Position numbers and translations under genes: made by a program. This document shows positions 1-7,581 of a stretch of DNA of 33,131 nt, piece by piece. The notes beneath the pieces were generated by a model. The model was given only the letters and a program-made list of their open reading frames with translations. It did not search any database and was not told the origin of the DNA. Numbering within the stretch: position 1 is the stretch's first letter; each line of letters opens with the position of its first letter. Origin of the DNA: Elusimicrobia bacterium GWB2_63_22 (GTDB lineage Bacteria > Elusimicrobiota > Elusimicrobia > Elusimicrobiales > UBA9959); the NCBI GenBank assembly GCA_001799735.1, contig MGUA01000026.1:1-33131 (forward strand), given 5' to 3'.

Positions 1-30
1 TCAAGGGCTGAGCTCCCCCCGCCACAAAAG

Positions 31-56
31 AAAAGGCCCGGGATCCCGGGCCTTTT
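31..56. terminator. Bidirectional rho-independent terminator
   Basis: A perfect 26-base palindrome (two 13-base arms, GGGATCCC at the centre) is flanked by T-rich tails on both strands: TTTTCCTTTT on the plus side and TTTTCTTTTG on the minus side. It lies about 20 bases past the stop codon of the minus-strand outer-membrane-type gene, so it should end that transcript. The symmetric tails suggest it also ends a plus-strand gene lying left of the window. Confidence 0.85.
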
Positions 57-76
57 CCTTTTATATACGGGCGCGC

Positions 77-799
77 TTAGAAGCGTATGCCGGTGCTGGC
101 GTTGAGGAGGGTGCGGTCATGGGTGTAGGTGGCGCCGACGGCCAGGTAGCCGAGGCGCAGTTTCGCCCGCACGCCGGCCGAGTAGCGCATCTCGAAGACC
201 CTGACCGTATCGCCGAGGGTGCCGGTGTAGGTCTGGGCCTCCAGCCGGGTGGAGTCGAAGCCGGCCCCGACGTAAGGGGAGAAGACGGGCCTGTTGACGG
301 AACAGACCACGCTGGTATTAAAATGCACCGCGTAGAAGTACTTATTCGCGGCCATATTGCCGGCAAGCACTATCATGGCGTTGATGTAATTCTTCTGGTC
401 GGAGACGTTCCACAGGCCGTAGCGCAGGCCGCCGCCGGCGACGGAGAGCCCCTCGTAGGAGGCGGCGCGCACAAAACCGTCTATGCGGTAGGGCATGCCG
501 AGCTCGGCCTGGATGAACCCCAGCCCGAAAGGGCGGGTCTGGTGCAGGGCGGTGTTGCCGCGGGAAGGTTTCATCTGCACTACGGCGCGCACGCCGATGT
601 CGAAGCCCGAAAAACCCAGGGGCCGGGCCGTCTGGTTAAGGCCGGAGCCCAGCAGGCCGCCGAGGTCGCGCGCAAAAGGCTTAAGCCCTTCCTTGTCGCT
701 GTTGATGAAGCCGCTGTAAACCCCGGTGGCGAAAGCCGCGGGGGCGGCCAGGAACAGGGAGCAGGCGAACGTGAGTTTTAATAAGTGTTTGTTCCGCAT
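77..799 (-). CDS. Exported outer-membrane beta-barrel-like protein
   Basis: This 240-residue protein starts with a clear signal peptide (MRNKHLLK, then a hydrophobic stretch to about residue 24, AAFA before the mature part). The mature part alternates polar and hydrophobic residues, is rich in Gly, Tyr and Arg, and ends in a C-terminal Phe (STGIRF), which is typical of outer-membrane beta-barrels recognised by the BAM machinery. Segments such as PYVGAGFDSTRLEAQTY and RLGYLAVGATYTHDRT look like paired strands. No specific family is recognised. It begins 6 bases after the stop of the GspE/PilB ATPase gene and has no strong ribosome binding site, so translational coupling is likely. A link to the ATPase (pilus or secretion) is only suggested by position. 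Confidence 0.7.
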   Translation of the reverse strand: MRNKHLLKLTFACSLFLAAPAAFATGVYSGFINSDKEGLKPFARDLGGLLGSGLNQTARPLGFSGFDIGVRAVVQMKPSRGNTALHQTRPFGLGFIQAELGMPYRIDGFVRAASYEGLSVAGGGLRYGLWNVSDQKNYINAMIVLAGNMAANKYFYAVHFNTSVVCSVNRPVFSPYVGAGFDSTRLEAQTYTGTLGDTVRVFEMRYSAGVRAKLRLGYLAVGATYTHDRTLLNASTGIRF

Positions 800-805
800 A
801 ATTTT

Positions 806-2623
806 TTATTCTTTCTCGGCGGCGCCGCCGAGCACTTCTTTCACCGTGGTCAGGCCCATCAGCACCTTCTCCAGGCCGTCCATGGCGATGGTGCGCATGC
901 CGTACTTCATGGCGATCTCCTTGACGGGGATGGCCGACGGGTCCTTGAGGAGCTGCAGGCGGATCTCGTCGTTGAGCACAAGGAGTTCGTGCATGCCGAC
1001 GCGGCCTTTATAGCCGGTGCCCTTGCACACGTCGCAGCCCTTGGCCCGGAACAGCTTGGCGCCGGCCGGCACTTTTACGCCGCTGGCCTCAAAAGTGGCC
1101 AACTCTTCGGGCGTGGGATCGCCCTCTTCCTTGCAGTCCTTGCAGAGGCGGCGCGCGAGGCGCTGGGCCAGCACGGCCTTCATGGTGTTGGCCACCACGA
1201 AGCGCGGCAGGCCCATCTGCGTGAGGCGCTCCAGGGCCGACGGGGCGTCGTTGGTGTGGATGGTGGAGAAAACGAGGTGGCCGGTCATGGCGGCTTCCAG
1301 CGCGATGTGCGCCGTTTCTTCGTCGCGGATTTCACCGACCATGATGACGTCGGGGTCGAGGCGCATGAAAGAGCGCAGGGCGCTGGCGAAGTCGAACTTT
1401 TTGCCCTCGCCCAGCTTCACGTCGGGGTTGACCGGCACCTGGATGATGCCGTCTATGTTGTACTCGACAGGGTTTTCGGCCGTGATGATCTTGATGTCGG
1501 GCCGGTTGACGTAGTTGAGACAGGCGTAAAGGGTGGTAGACTTGCCCGAGCCGGTGGGGCCGCAGACCAGCACCAGGCCGAAATTCTTCTTGCCGCCGAT
1601 GCCGGCGAACTGGTCCAGGAGCTTCTTCTCGGTGTCGGGCATGAAGCCCATGATCTTGATATCCACGCGCACCGAGGCGCGGTCCAGGATACGCATGACG
1701 CAGGACTCGCCGTACACGGTAGGCACCATCTCGACGCGGAACTCGATGGGGTTGCCCTTGGCGATGATCTGGATGCGGCCGCTCTGCGGAATGCGGCGCT
1801 CGGTGATATTGAGGCTGGCCATGATCTTGATCTTGGCGGCGATGGCCTGGCGGAAATTCCACGGGATGGTGAAAGAGGCGGCGCGCAGCATGCCGTCCAC
1901 GCGGTAGCGCACGAGCACCTTGGAATTCTTGGCGTTGTTGGCGTCCTCGAACGGCTCCACGTGGATGTCCGAGGCCTTTATGCTGAGCGCGCCGAGGATG
2001 ATGGCGTTGACCAGCTTCTCCACTTCGGGGGCGCTGGCGTCTACGTCGCTGATGTCCTTCTTCTCTTCGGTCGCGGCCAGGGAAAAACTTTCTTCGGAGC
2101 CGTCGGCCTTGGCCTGGCTCTGGCTCTGCTGCACGGATTCCACCAGCTGGGCCACCTGGGCGCTGTCCTGCTTGCCGTAGACGCCGTCCACGACCTTGAG
2201 CACCCAGTGGGAAAGGGCGAGGTAAGGCTTGACGTCCAGGCCGGTGCGCAGGCTGATGTCTTCGACGATAAGGAAGTCGCGCGGATCGGACATGGCCAGG
2301 AACATGGCGTTGTCCTGGCGGGCGAAAGGGACGCAGAGCTGTTTGCGGGCGAGCTGCTCGGGCAGCAGTTGCACTATCTCGGGGGCCACCTGGATCTTGG
2401 ACAGGTCCACGGCCTTGAAGCCCCACTCGTCGGCGAGCACCTTGAGGAGTTTGAGCTCGGGAATGACTTTCAGGTCCACGAGCGCCTGCTGCAGCGGTTT
2501 GCCGTCCTTTTTGGAGACTTCTTCGGCGGCCTTGTACTGCTCTTCGGAAATGAGTTTACCCTCAACGAGGATCTCCCTCATGTTCCGCTTGCGCTGCAGG
2601 CCTTTGGGGGCTGGTTGTACCAT
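806..2623 (-). CDS. GspE/PilB-type type II secretion or type IV pilus assembly ATPase
   Basis: A 605-residue cytoplasmic motor ATPase that would power pilus or pseudopilus extension. Order of parts: MshEN-type N-terminal domain (about 15-150), a Ser/Gln-rich linker (about 155-190), then the ATPase core with Walker A GPTGSGKST (355-363, K361), the aspartate box around EIRDEET (431-437), and the HTND His box (456-459). A zinc-binding tetracysteine site (C494, C497, C530, C533) is typical of PilB/GspE and absent from the retraction ATPase PilT. Length fits the family. An alternative start is Met15 (base 2581), whose following sequence REILVEGKLISEEQ matches the usual family N-terminus. No pilC/gspF, pilT or pilin gene lies in the window, so T2SS and T4P cannot be told apart. 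Confidence 0.95.
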   Translation of the reverse strand: MVQPAPKGLQRKRNMREILVEGKLISEEQYKAAEEVSKKDGKPLQQALVDLKVIPELKLLKVLADEWGFKAVDLSKIQVAPEIVQLLPEQLARKQLCVPFARQDNAMFLAMSDPRDFLIVEDISLRTGLDVKPYLALSHWVLKVVDGVYGKQDSAQVAQLVESVQQSQSQAKADGSEESFSLAATEEKKDISDVDASAPEVEKLVNAIILGALSIKASDIHVEPFEDANNAKNSKVLVRYRVDGMLRAASFTIPWNFRQAIAAKIKIMASLNITERRIPQSGRIQIIAKGNPIEFRVEMVPTVYGESCVMRILDRASVRVDIKIMGFMPDTEKKLLDQFAGIGGKKNFGLVLVCGPTGSGKSTTLYACLNYVNRPDIKIITAENPVEYNIDGIIQVPVNPDVKLGEGKKFDFASALRSFMRLDPDVIMVGEIRDEETAHIALEAAMTGHLVFSTIHTNDAPSALERLTQMGLPRFVVANTMKAVLAQRLARRLCKDCKEEGDPTPEELATFEASGVKVPAGAKLFRAKGCDVCKGTGYKGRVGMHELLVLNDEIRLQLLKDPSAIPVKEIAMKYGMRTIAMDGLEKVLMGLTTVKEVLGGAAEKE

Positions 2624-2635
2624 ACAATTCCAATT

Positions 2636-2663
2636 ATTATAAATATATTGCCGCTGACTTACA
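2636..2663 (-). promoter_or_regulatory. Candidate promoter for the GspE/PilB gene
   Basis: On the minus strand, TTGTAA (2663-2658) is followed after 16 bases by a perfect TATAAT (2641-2636). The predicted transcript start is near 2629, only a few bases before the ATG at 2623 and about 48 bases before the alternative ATG at 2581. It lies in the 90-base gap after the DUF192 gene. The -35 matches consensus at 4 of 6 positions. Confidence 0.45.
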
Positions 2664-2713
2664 AGGCCTAAAATTCCCGAACTCCCCTAAAAACCGCAAC
2701 TCTCGCAAACGCC

Positions 2714-3052
2714 CTAGAGGAATTCCAGGAGATCCCCCTCTTCTATGCGGCCGGCGGCCCTGCCGGCCGGCAGTTCCAGCACGCCGCGGGCCCCGTAGAC
2801 CCAGGGCGAAAAGCGCCAGGTCTTCAGGCCGCCTATCACGCGCAGGACCTTCAGGTCGGCGTCCAGAAAGACGGCGTCTATGGGGAAGCTCATGAAGCAC
2901 ATGTGGATCATGGCGCAGGGCTCCAGCCAGAGGCCTTCCTCCGGCCCGAGCGAGCGGCGCGGGATAAGGCCGAACAGGCGGTCGGAAAAAGTGTCGGCCC
3001 GGGCTGCCCCGGCGCTGACCTGCAGGCCTTTGGTCTTGTTAAAAACTTTCAT
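2714..3052 (-). CDS. DUF192 family protein
   Basis: A 112-residue protein that matches the DUF192 family over its whole length. Visible family features are FGLIPRRSL near residue 27, the conserved IHMCFMSFPIDAVFLD block (about 49-64), the L..W segment, and VLELPAG near residues 90-96. Biochemical function of the family is not established. Many members are exported, but this one has no signal peptide. The start has AAGG 5 bases upstream, overlapping the end of the preceding protease gene (6 bases between stop and start), so it belongs to the protease transcript. Confidence 0.85.
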   Translation of the reverse strand: MKVFNKTKGLQVSAGAARADTFSDRLFGLIPRRSLGPEEGLWLEPCAMIHMCFMSFPIDAVFLDADLKVLRVIGGLKTWRFSPWVYGARGVLELPAGRAAGRIEEGDLLEFL

Positions 3053-3058
3053 ATCGCC

Positions 3059-4672
3059 TTACCTGATAAGCGCCATTTTTCCAACGGCTGAATCGCTGTC
3101 CGTCTTGACGCGGAAGATATAGACGCCGCTGGCTACCGGCGCGCCCGCGGTATTGCGGCCGTCCCAGGAGGAGGAGTCCAGTTTCTTAACCAGTTCCCCC
3201 TCCGAAGTGTACACCTTAACCTCCAGCTCAGAACCGGTCAGGTCGTCCGGCACACTGAACGAGACCAGGCGGTGGGCGGAGGGCCGGAAAGGGTTGGGGT
3301 AGGCTATGGCCTTGCGGCTGCCGGCGGAGAAGGTGCTGCCGGTAACGGCGAGGCGCAGGGCCTTGAGGGCGTTTATGCGGCCCAGGCCGAAATACCGGTC
3401 AGGCCCGGCGGCGCCCAGGTCGTCGGCTGAGTTTTTCATCGTGTCGAACACTTGCGCGGCGGTGTAGTTCGGGGCAGCAGTAAGTTTGGCCGACCAGATC
3501 AGCGCGGCCAGGCCGGCGGCCATCGGTGAAGCGAAAGAGGTGCCGGTAGCCGAGGCGTAGCCGTTGCCGATATCGGTAGTATAAAGTTCCACACCGGGAG
3601 CTGTCAGGCCTTTACTGGCCATATCGGAATCGCTGTTAGAAAAAGATGCCAGGCTGTCCTGGGCATCGGTAGCTCCCAGAGCTATTACGCCGTTACAGCT
3701 TGCCGGAGAGTCCAGCACAGGGTCCCCGGCGTTCCCGGCCGCTGAAAAGATCATCAAGCCAGCTCCGACAGCCGAATCCACGGCGGCCTGCATGCCGGGA
3801 GTACAACCGCCGAAAACAATACCAGAACTGCCCAGACTGATATTGATGATGATTTTGCCTAGTACGCTCGTATTGTGCAGCGGGATCAGTTCATTTACGG
3901 CATCAGCAATGGCGCCCTCGTCGGTAGAACAGGACTGCCCGGGTTCATCCCAACAGTCATCGGTACAGTCGGAGTCGAGAAAAACTTTCATCGAGATAAG
4001 TTTCGCGCCCCAGGAAAGGCCCGCCACGCCGGCAGAATTATTGGCTGTTGCCGCCGCAACTCCGGCCACCCTGGTGGCATGGTTGCAGGCCGGGGTAGGC
4101 GGCTGATTATTGGACGCCACGAAATTGTCGGGGTTAATGGCCCGGCTGGTGCCGACAAGCTTACTCTGCAACTCCGGATGTATCCCCGATATTCCGGTAT
4201 CAATCACAGCTACGGTAACACGACTGGAGGCGCCGGTCTCGTACTCCCAGGCGCCGAAAGCTTCCACCTTGGCCAGGGCGTATTGCATATTTATATAAGG
4301 GTCATCAGGAACCCGTTTCGCCCTGTAGACCATATTCGGCTCGGCCCATTCCACCGACGGGTTGGCCGATAGGACGGACAGGCCGGCGGCCACCCCGGTG
4401 CCGGACGGCAGTTTAACCACCGACCAGTTGAAGCGTTCGAAAGTGCGGACGATGGAGAACCCGGCAGGGGACAGCTGCGACGCGGCAGCCGCGGTAGAAA
4501 CGCCGGCCTTAAAACGGACCAGCGCCGAACCAGAAGCGGCTTCTATATAGGATGCTTTTCCGGAGGAAGGTGAAACGCGCGATAAGCGCTCTATCTTTAA
4601 AGCGTGGGCGGGCGCGGCGGCGGCGCAGACCAGCGCCGCGAGCAGTATGACTCCCGGGCCCCTGTGGCTCAT
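3059..4672 (-). CDS. Secreted subtilisin-like serine protease (S8) with C-terminal sorting-type domain
   Basis: A 537-residue exported protease. A signal peptide (1-24) is followed by a propeptide-like region (about 40-118, containing LVRFKAG and VEWAEPN, as in fervidolysin-type prodomains). The S8 catalytic domain covers about 130-445: Asp158 in VIDTGISG, His198 in NHATRVAG, Asn314 in SAAGNAG (oxyanion hole) and Ser379 in GTSFASPMAAG. The usual HGTHVAG motif is altered to HATRVAG, but the catalytic His is kept. An insert with several Cys (236, 240, 248) may form disulfides. The last 85 residues (AYPNPFRP, SWDGRN, SGVYIFRV, GKMALIR) resemble FlgD-like or type-A T9SS sorting domains. The ATG directly follows the TAA of the upstream exported protein gene, so the two are coupled. 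Confidence 0.95.
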   Translation of the reverse strand: MSHRGPGVILLAALVCAAAAPAHALKIERLSRVSPSSGKASYIEAASGSALVRFKAGVSTAAAASQLSPAGFSIVRTFERFNWSVVKLPSGTGVAAGLSVLSANPSVEWAEPNMVYRAKRVPDDPYINMQYALAKVEAFGAWEYETGASSRVTVAVIDTGISGIHPELQSKLVGTSRAINPDNFVASNNQPPTPACNHATRVAGVAAATANNSAGVAGLSWGAKLISMKVFLDSDCTDDCWDEPGQSCSTDEGAIADAVNELIPLHNTSVLGKIIINISLGSSGIVFGGCTPGMQAAVDSAVGAGLMIFSAAGNAGDPVLDSPASCNGVIALGATDAQDSLASFSNSDSDMASKGLTAPGVELYTTDIGNGYASATGTSFASPMAAGLAALIWSAKLTAAPNYTAAQVFDTMKNSADDLGAAGPDRYFGLGRINALKALRLAVTGSTFSAGSRKAIAYPNPFRPSAHRLVSFSVPDDLTGSELEVKVYTSEGELVKKLDSSSWDGRNTAGAPVASGVYIFRVKTDSDSAVGKMALIR

Positions 4673-5191
4673 TTATTTCTTCTTGGTCCAGGCCGCTATC
4701 ACGGCGGACTCGACGGCACTTTTGAGGGCAGGGTCGGTAAATTCCAGGTCCCTGGGGAAGGCCACCCAGAAGGCGCCCTCCTCTTTTTTAGAGGCCATCA
4801 CGCCGACCACCACCAGCAGCTCTCCGTCGAAGGTGAGCTCGGCGTTGGCCACGCGGGCGGGCGACTTAAGCGCCTTGGGGGCGGAAATCTTTACCTTGGG
4901 CGCGGCGCCGGGCTTGGCGGGCGCGCAGCCGTTCTTGAAACAGGCTTCGAACCTGGCGTAGAGCCCTTTGGAGAGCAGTTTTATATCGTTATATTTCTTG
5001 CCCTTATTGTCGGTGACCGGCATCACCACGGCGCCTTTTTCCCAGGCGACGTTCTTTAAGGTCACTCCGGAGAAGGCGAAGTCAGCCTTGGCCGCGCCCT
5101 TAACTTCCGCGGGGTTAACGCCGGAGATCTCCAGCGCGGCCGCGGGAGCGGCCAGCAGCAGCAGTACCGCCAGGTTAAGCAGCTTTTTCAT
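4673..5191 (-). CDS. Hypothetical exported protein
   Basis: A 172-residue protein with a clear signal peptide (MKKLLNLAVLLLLAAPAAA, cleavage near residue 19). The mature part is Lys- and Ala-rich with two Cys (FEACFKNGCAP) that could form a disulfide, and it has alternating hydrophobic segments consistent with a beta-sandwich. I do not recognise a family. A strong ribosome binding site (AGGAGGGAGA) sits just before the ATG, which lies inside the end of the HAD gene (17-base overlap). Its stop codon abuts the start of the subtilase gene. That position suggests a role linked to the protease (chaperone, inhibitor or co-secreted partner), but this is inference only. Confidence 0.75.
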   Translation of the reverse strand: MKKLLNLAVLLLLAAPAAALEISGVNPAEVKGAAKADFAFSGVTLKNVAWEKGAVVMPVTDNKGKKYNDIKLLSKGLYARFEACFKNGCAPAKPGAAPKVKISAPKALKSPARVANAELTFDGELLVVVGVMASKKEEGAFWVAFPRDLEFTDPALKSAVESAVIAAWTKKK

Positions 5192-5864
5192 TCTCCCTCC
5201 TGACTATCCCGACCAGGTCGTAGATGTCGTCGAGCTCATAGTCCGCGCCCGAGACGGGGGTGTCGAACTCGTTGCCGTACTTGGCCCAGGCGGTCTTCAT
5301 GCCGAAGGCCTTGGCGCCCTTGATGTCGCGCTCGGCCCAGTCCCCCACCATGATGGCGGCGGCCGGCTCTACCTGCATCAGCGACAGGATCTTCTTGAAC
5401 GGCTTGGGCGAGGGCTTCTTCTCGCCGGTGTCCTCAAAGGTGACGACATGCTCGAAGTAATGGTGCAGGCCCAGGCCCACGATGCGCATCCAGACGGACA
5501 GGCGCGGCGCGTCGGAGACCACGCCCATGCGCACGCCCATCTTGAGCAGGTCGGTCAGGGCCATCTTCACGTGCGGGTAGAGGGTCATGTGGCCCTCCTT
5601 GGCGCGCTTGTAGCCGATGATGCCGGCGGCGAGGATCTTGGGGTCCACCTTGCCGAACTCCTTCATCAGCACCTTGTCGAAGATATTCTGGTCCTCGATG
5701 CCTTCCTTCCAGTAGATCTCGAAGATCTTCTCCCGGAGCTGCTCCTTGGGCATGGGCAGGCCGGCGTCTATCATGGCGTCCACGGCCGCGTCCACCGCGG
5801 CGCGCTTCATGCGCATAAAGTCCATCAGCGTGTTGTCTATGTCGAGGATCACAGCTTTTATCAT
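5175..5864 (-). CDS. HAD superfamily hydrolase (phosphatase-like)
   Basis: A 229-residue cytoplasmic HAD-fold hydrolase with all four motifs. Motif I is DIDNT (nucleophile D8, acid D10), motif II the Ser in VVSDAP (S117), motif III the Lys before PSPKPF (K150), and motif IV GDWAERD (D175, D180). An alpha-helical C1-type cap spans about 15-95, as in phosphoglycolate-phosphatase or YjjG-like members. The natural substrate cannot be told from sequence. It has GGAG a few bases before the ATG, starts 24 bases after the efp stop and overlaps the next gene by 17 bases. Confidence 0.92.
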   Translation of the reverse strand: MIKAVILDIDNTLMDFMRMKRAAVDAAVDAMIDAGLPMPKEQLREKIFEIYWKEGIEDQNIFDKVLMKEFGKVDPKILAAGIIGYKRAKEGHMTLYPHVKMALTDLLKMGVRMGVVSDAPRLSVWMRIVGLGLHHYFEHVVTFEDTGEKKPSPKPFKKILSLMQVEPAAAIMVGDWAERDIKGAKAFGMKTAWAKYGNEFDTPVSGADYELDDIYDLVGIVRRENEKAA

Positions 5865-5888
5865 ATTCGCTCCGGGCCCGGGGGCCGA

Positions 5889-6455
5889 CTACTTGGAAAC
5901 GCGCTCGACGTAAGTACCGGTGCGGGTGTCTACGCGGATCTGGTCGCCCTCGTTGATGAACATGGGCACCTTCACTACCAGGCCGGTGTTCACGGTGGCG
6001 TCCTTCATGGTGTTGGAGACGGTGTCGCCGCGCACGCCGTCGACGGTGTGGGTGACGGTCATCACCAGGTTGGCCGGCAGCTGGATGGTAAAGAAGGCGT
6101 CGTTGAGGTAGATGCCTTCCACCATCATATTCTCGGTCATATAGGGCAGCATGGCCTTGATCTTTTCCTTGGGCAGGCCCACCTGCTCGTAGTTCTCGTT
6201 GTCCATGAAGTAGGCCATTTCGGGCTCGGCGTACACGTAGGTCTTGGGGCGCTTCTCCACCATCACGTCCTTGAACTTGTCCTCGGGGCGGTAGGCGGTC
6301 TCGATGATCGAGCCGGTCTCGATATTGGACAGCTTCACGCGCACCACGGCGCGGGCCTGGGATTTGCGGTGGTGCTGCACGGTCATCACCTCGACCATCT
6401 GGCCGTTCTCGTTGATGAACATGCTGCCCTCTTTGAATTGACTTGCGAGTATCAT
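5889..6455 (-). CDS. efp: Translation elongation factor P
   Basis: EF-P (188 residues, normal length) binds the ribosome between the P and E sites and relieves stalling at polyproline. The three-domain layout is clear: KOW-like N-terminal domain, a middle OB domain, and the C-terminal OB domain with GDTVSNTMKDATVNTG and VPMFINEGDQIRVDTRTGTYVERV. In the N-terminal domain the modification loop, usually PGKG, reads KSQA, so an ungapped alignment puts Gln33 where E. coli has Lys34; K31 and R35 flank it. No known EF-P modification gene (epmA, epmB, earP, ymfI) lies in the window. A strong ribosome binding site (AAGGAGA) lies 6 bases before the ATG. Family is certain; the loop is unusual. Confidence 0.97.
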   Translation of the reverse strand: MILASQFKEGSMFINENGQMVEVMTVQHHRKSQARAVVRVKLSNIETGSIIETAYRPEDKFKDVMVEKRPKTYVYAEPEMAYFMDNENYEQVGLPKEKIKAMLPYMTENMMVEGIYLNDAFFTIQLPANLVMTVTHTVDGVRGDTVSNTMKDATVNTGLVVKVPMFINEGDQIRVDTRTGTYVERVSK

Positions 6456-6485
6456 GTGTGTCTCCTTGGTTTTAGTCGGGATCTG

Positions 6486-7538
6486 TTACGCGGCCTGCGG
6501 GTTCGCCGCCTGGTAGGCCATTACCTTCAGCGCCAGTATGCGTTTCTCCATCGGCGGGTGCGTGGCCAGCAGGTCCGCCGTAAAGCCGAGTTTCTCCTCT
6601 ATCAGGCTGCCGCGGGGGTCCGCGATGCACATATGCGCCACGCCGTTGTCCACGGCGTTGGTGGGCATGACCGCGCGGCGTATCTTCTCCAGCGCCGCGA
6701 TGAGCGCCAGCGGGTTGCGGGTCAGCTCCGCCGCGCTGGCGTCGGCCAGGAACTCGCGCTGGCGCGAGATGGCCATGGCGAGCATGCGCGACAGCAGCGG
6801 CGCGAGAATGATAGCGACGAGCCAGATAGCGAAAAAGAGCAGCGCGGCGCCGCCCTTCTTGTTGGAGCCGCCGGAACTGCGCGAGCCGCCATAGGCGCTG
6901 CCCCTGCCGCCATAGCGCATGGAGCGCCCGGCGAAATCCGAGAGCAGGGCCACGGCGCCCAGCAGGGCCGCCATCACCGTCATCAGGCGCATGTCGTAGT
7001 TGCGGATATGGCTCATCTCGTGGGCCACCACGGCCTGCAGCTCCTCGCGGTTAAGGGAGGACAGCAGCCCCTCGGTGACGGCGATCACGGAGCTGTCGGG
7101 GCTCATGCCCGTGGCGAAAGCGTTAAGGTCCGGGTCCGGGACCACGTAGGCCTCGGGGGCCGGCAGGCCGGAGGCGGTGGCCATCTCCCTGACCACGTTA
7201 AGGAACTGCCGCTCCTTGTCGGAGGAGGACTGCAGGGCGCGGCGCGCCATGGTGGAGCGCAGCACCATGGCTTTGCCGTTGAACATGCTGTTGGCGGCCA
7301 GGCCCAAACCCGCCAGGAGGGAAAACAGGGTGCCGAACGGCACTTTGGAAGAGGCGCCCTGGCGTTGAGCCTCGTAGAAGCCGTCCGAATTCATCTCCAT
7401 CCGCGGCTGGCTCGACGGGTTGAAGTTGAAGTAAAAATAGTCGAAGCCCAGGCCGAGCAGCAGGAAAAAAGCCACGAAGGCGGCCAGTATAACGGCCGTC
7501 GTCCGCCTGTTGGAAGCCTGCTGCTCGTATATATTCAT
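6486..7538 (-). CDS. M48 family zinc metalloprotease (HtpX-like membrane peptidase)
   Basis: A 350-residue integral-membrane peptidase. Transmembrane segments lie at about 14-34, 66-83, 183-200 and 232-250. The zinc site is HEMSH (H173, E174, H177) with the third ligand expected at E262 in REFLADASAAELTR, all as in HtpX and other M48B peptidases. A Gly/Ser-rich loop (about 205-230) precedes the last membrane segment. HtpX-like enzymes act in membrane-protein quality control. The gene follows lemA, a common pairing in bacteria. No ribosome binding site is visible before the ATG; instead a GC-rich hairpin ends 8 bases upstream. Confidence 0.93.
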   Translation of the reverse strand: MNIYEQQASNRRTTAVILAAFVAFFLLLGLGFDYFYFNFNPSSQPRMEMNSDGFYEAQRQGASSKVPFGTLFSLLAGLGLAANSMFNGKAMVLRSTMARRALQSSSDKERQFLNVVREMATASGLPAPEAYVVPDPDLNAFATGMSPDSSVIAVTEGLLSSLNREELQAVVAHEMSHIRNYDMRLMTVMAALLGAVALLSDFAGRSMRYGGRGSAYGGSRSSGGSNKKGGAALLFFAIWLVAIILAPLLSRMLAMAISRQREFLADASAAELTRNPLALIAALEKIRRAVMPTNAVDNGVAHMCIADPRGSLIEEKLGFTADLLATHPPMEKRILALKVMAYQAANPQAA

Positions 7539-7546
7539 GCGTTATG

Positions 7547-7569
7547 CCGGGCGGCGCTGCGCCGCCCGG
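7547..7569 (-). promoter_or_regulatory. Intercistronic hairpin between lemA and the M48 gene
   Basis: Two perfectly complementary 10-base arms (CCGGGCGGCG and CGCCGCCCGG) with a 3-base loop fill most of the 43-base gap. No U-tract follows, so it is not a classical terminator. It ends 8 bases before the M48 ATG, in the place where a ribosome binding site would be, so it could control translation or stabilise the lemA 3' end. Confidence 0.5.
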
Positions 7570-7581
7570 GCCCGGGACCGC

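Noticed and set aside
785-2671. Long plus-strand open frame (628 codons) rich in His, Gly and Val
   Set aside because: It is the antisense of the GspE/PilB gene. In GC-rich DNA the opposite strand of a real gene often stays open; the product has the odd composition typical of such shadows and no motif.
2594-3033. Repeated 14-mer CTGCAGGCCTTTGG (2594-2607 and 3020-3033)
   Set aside because: Both copies lie inside coding sequence near the N-termini (each encodes KGLQ) of unrelated proteins; no further copy or flanking structure was seen, so probably coincidence.
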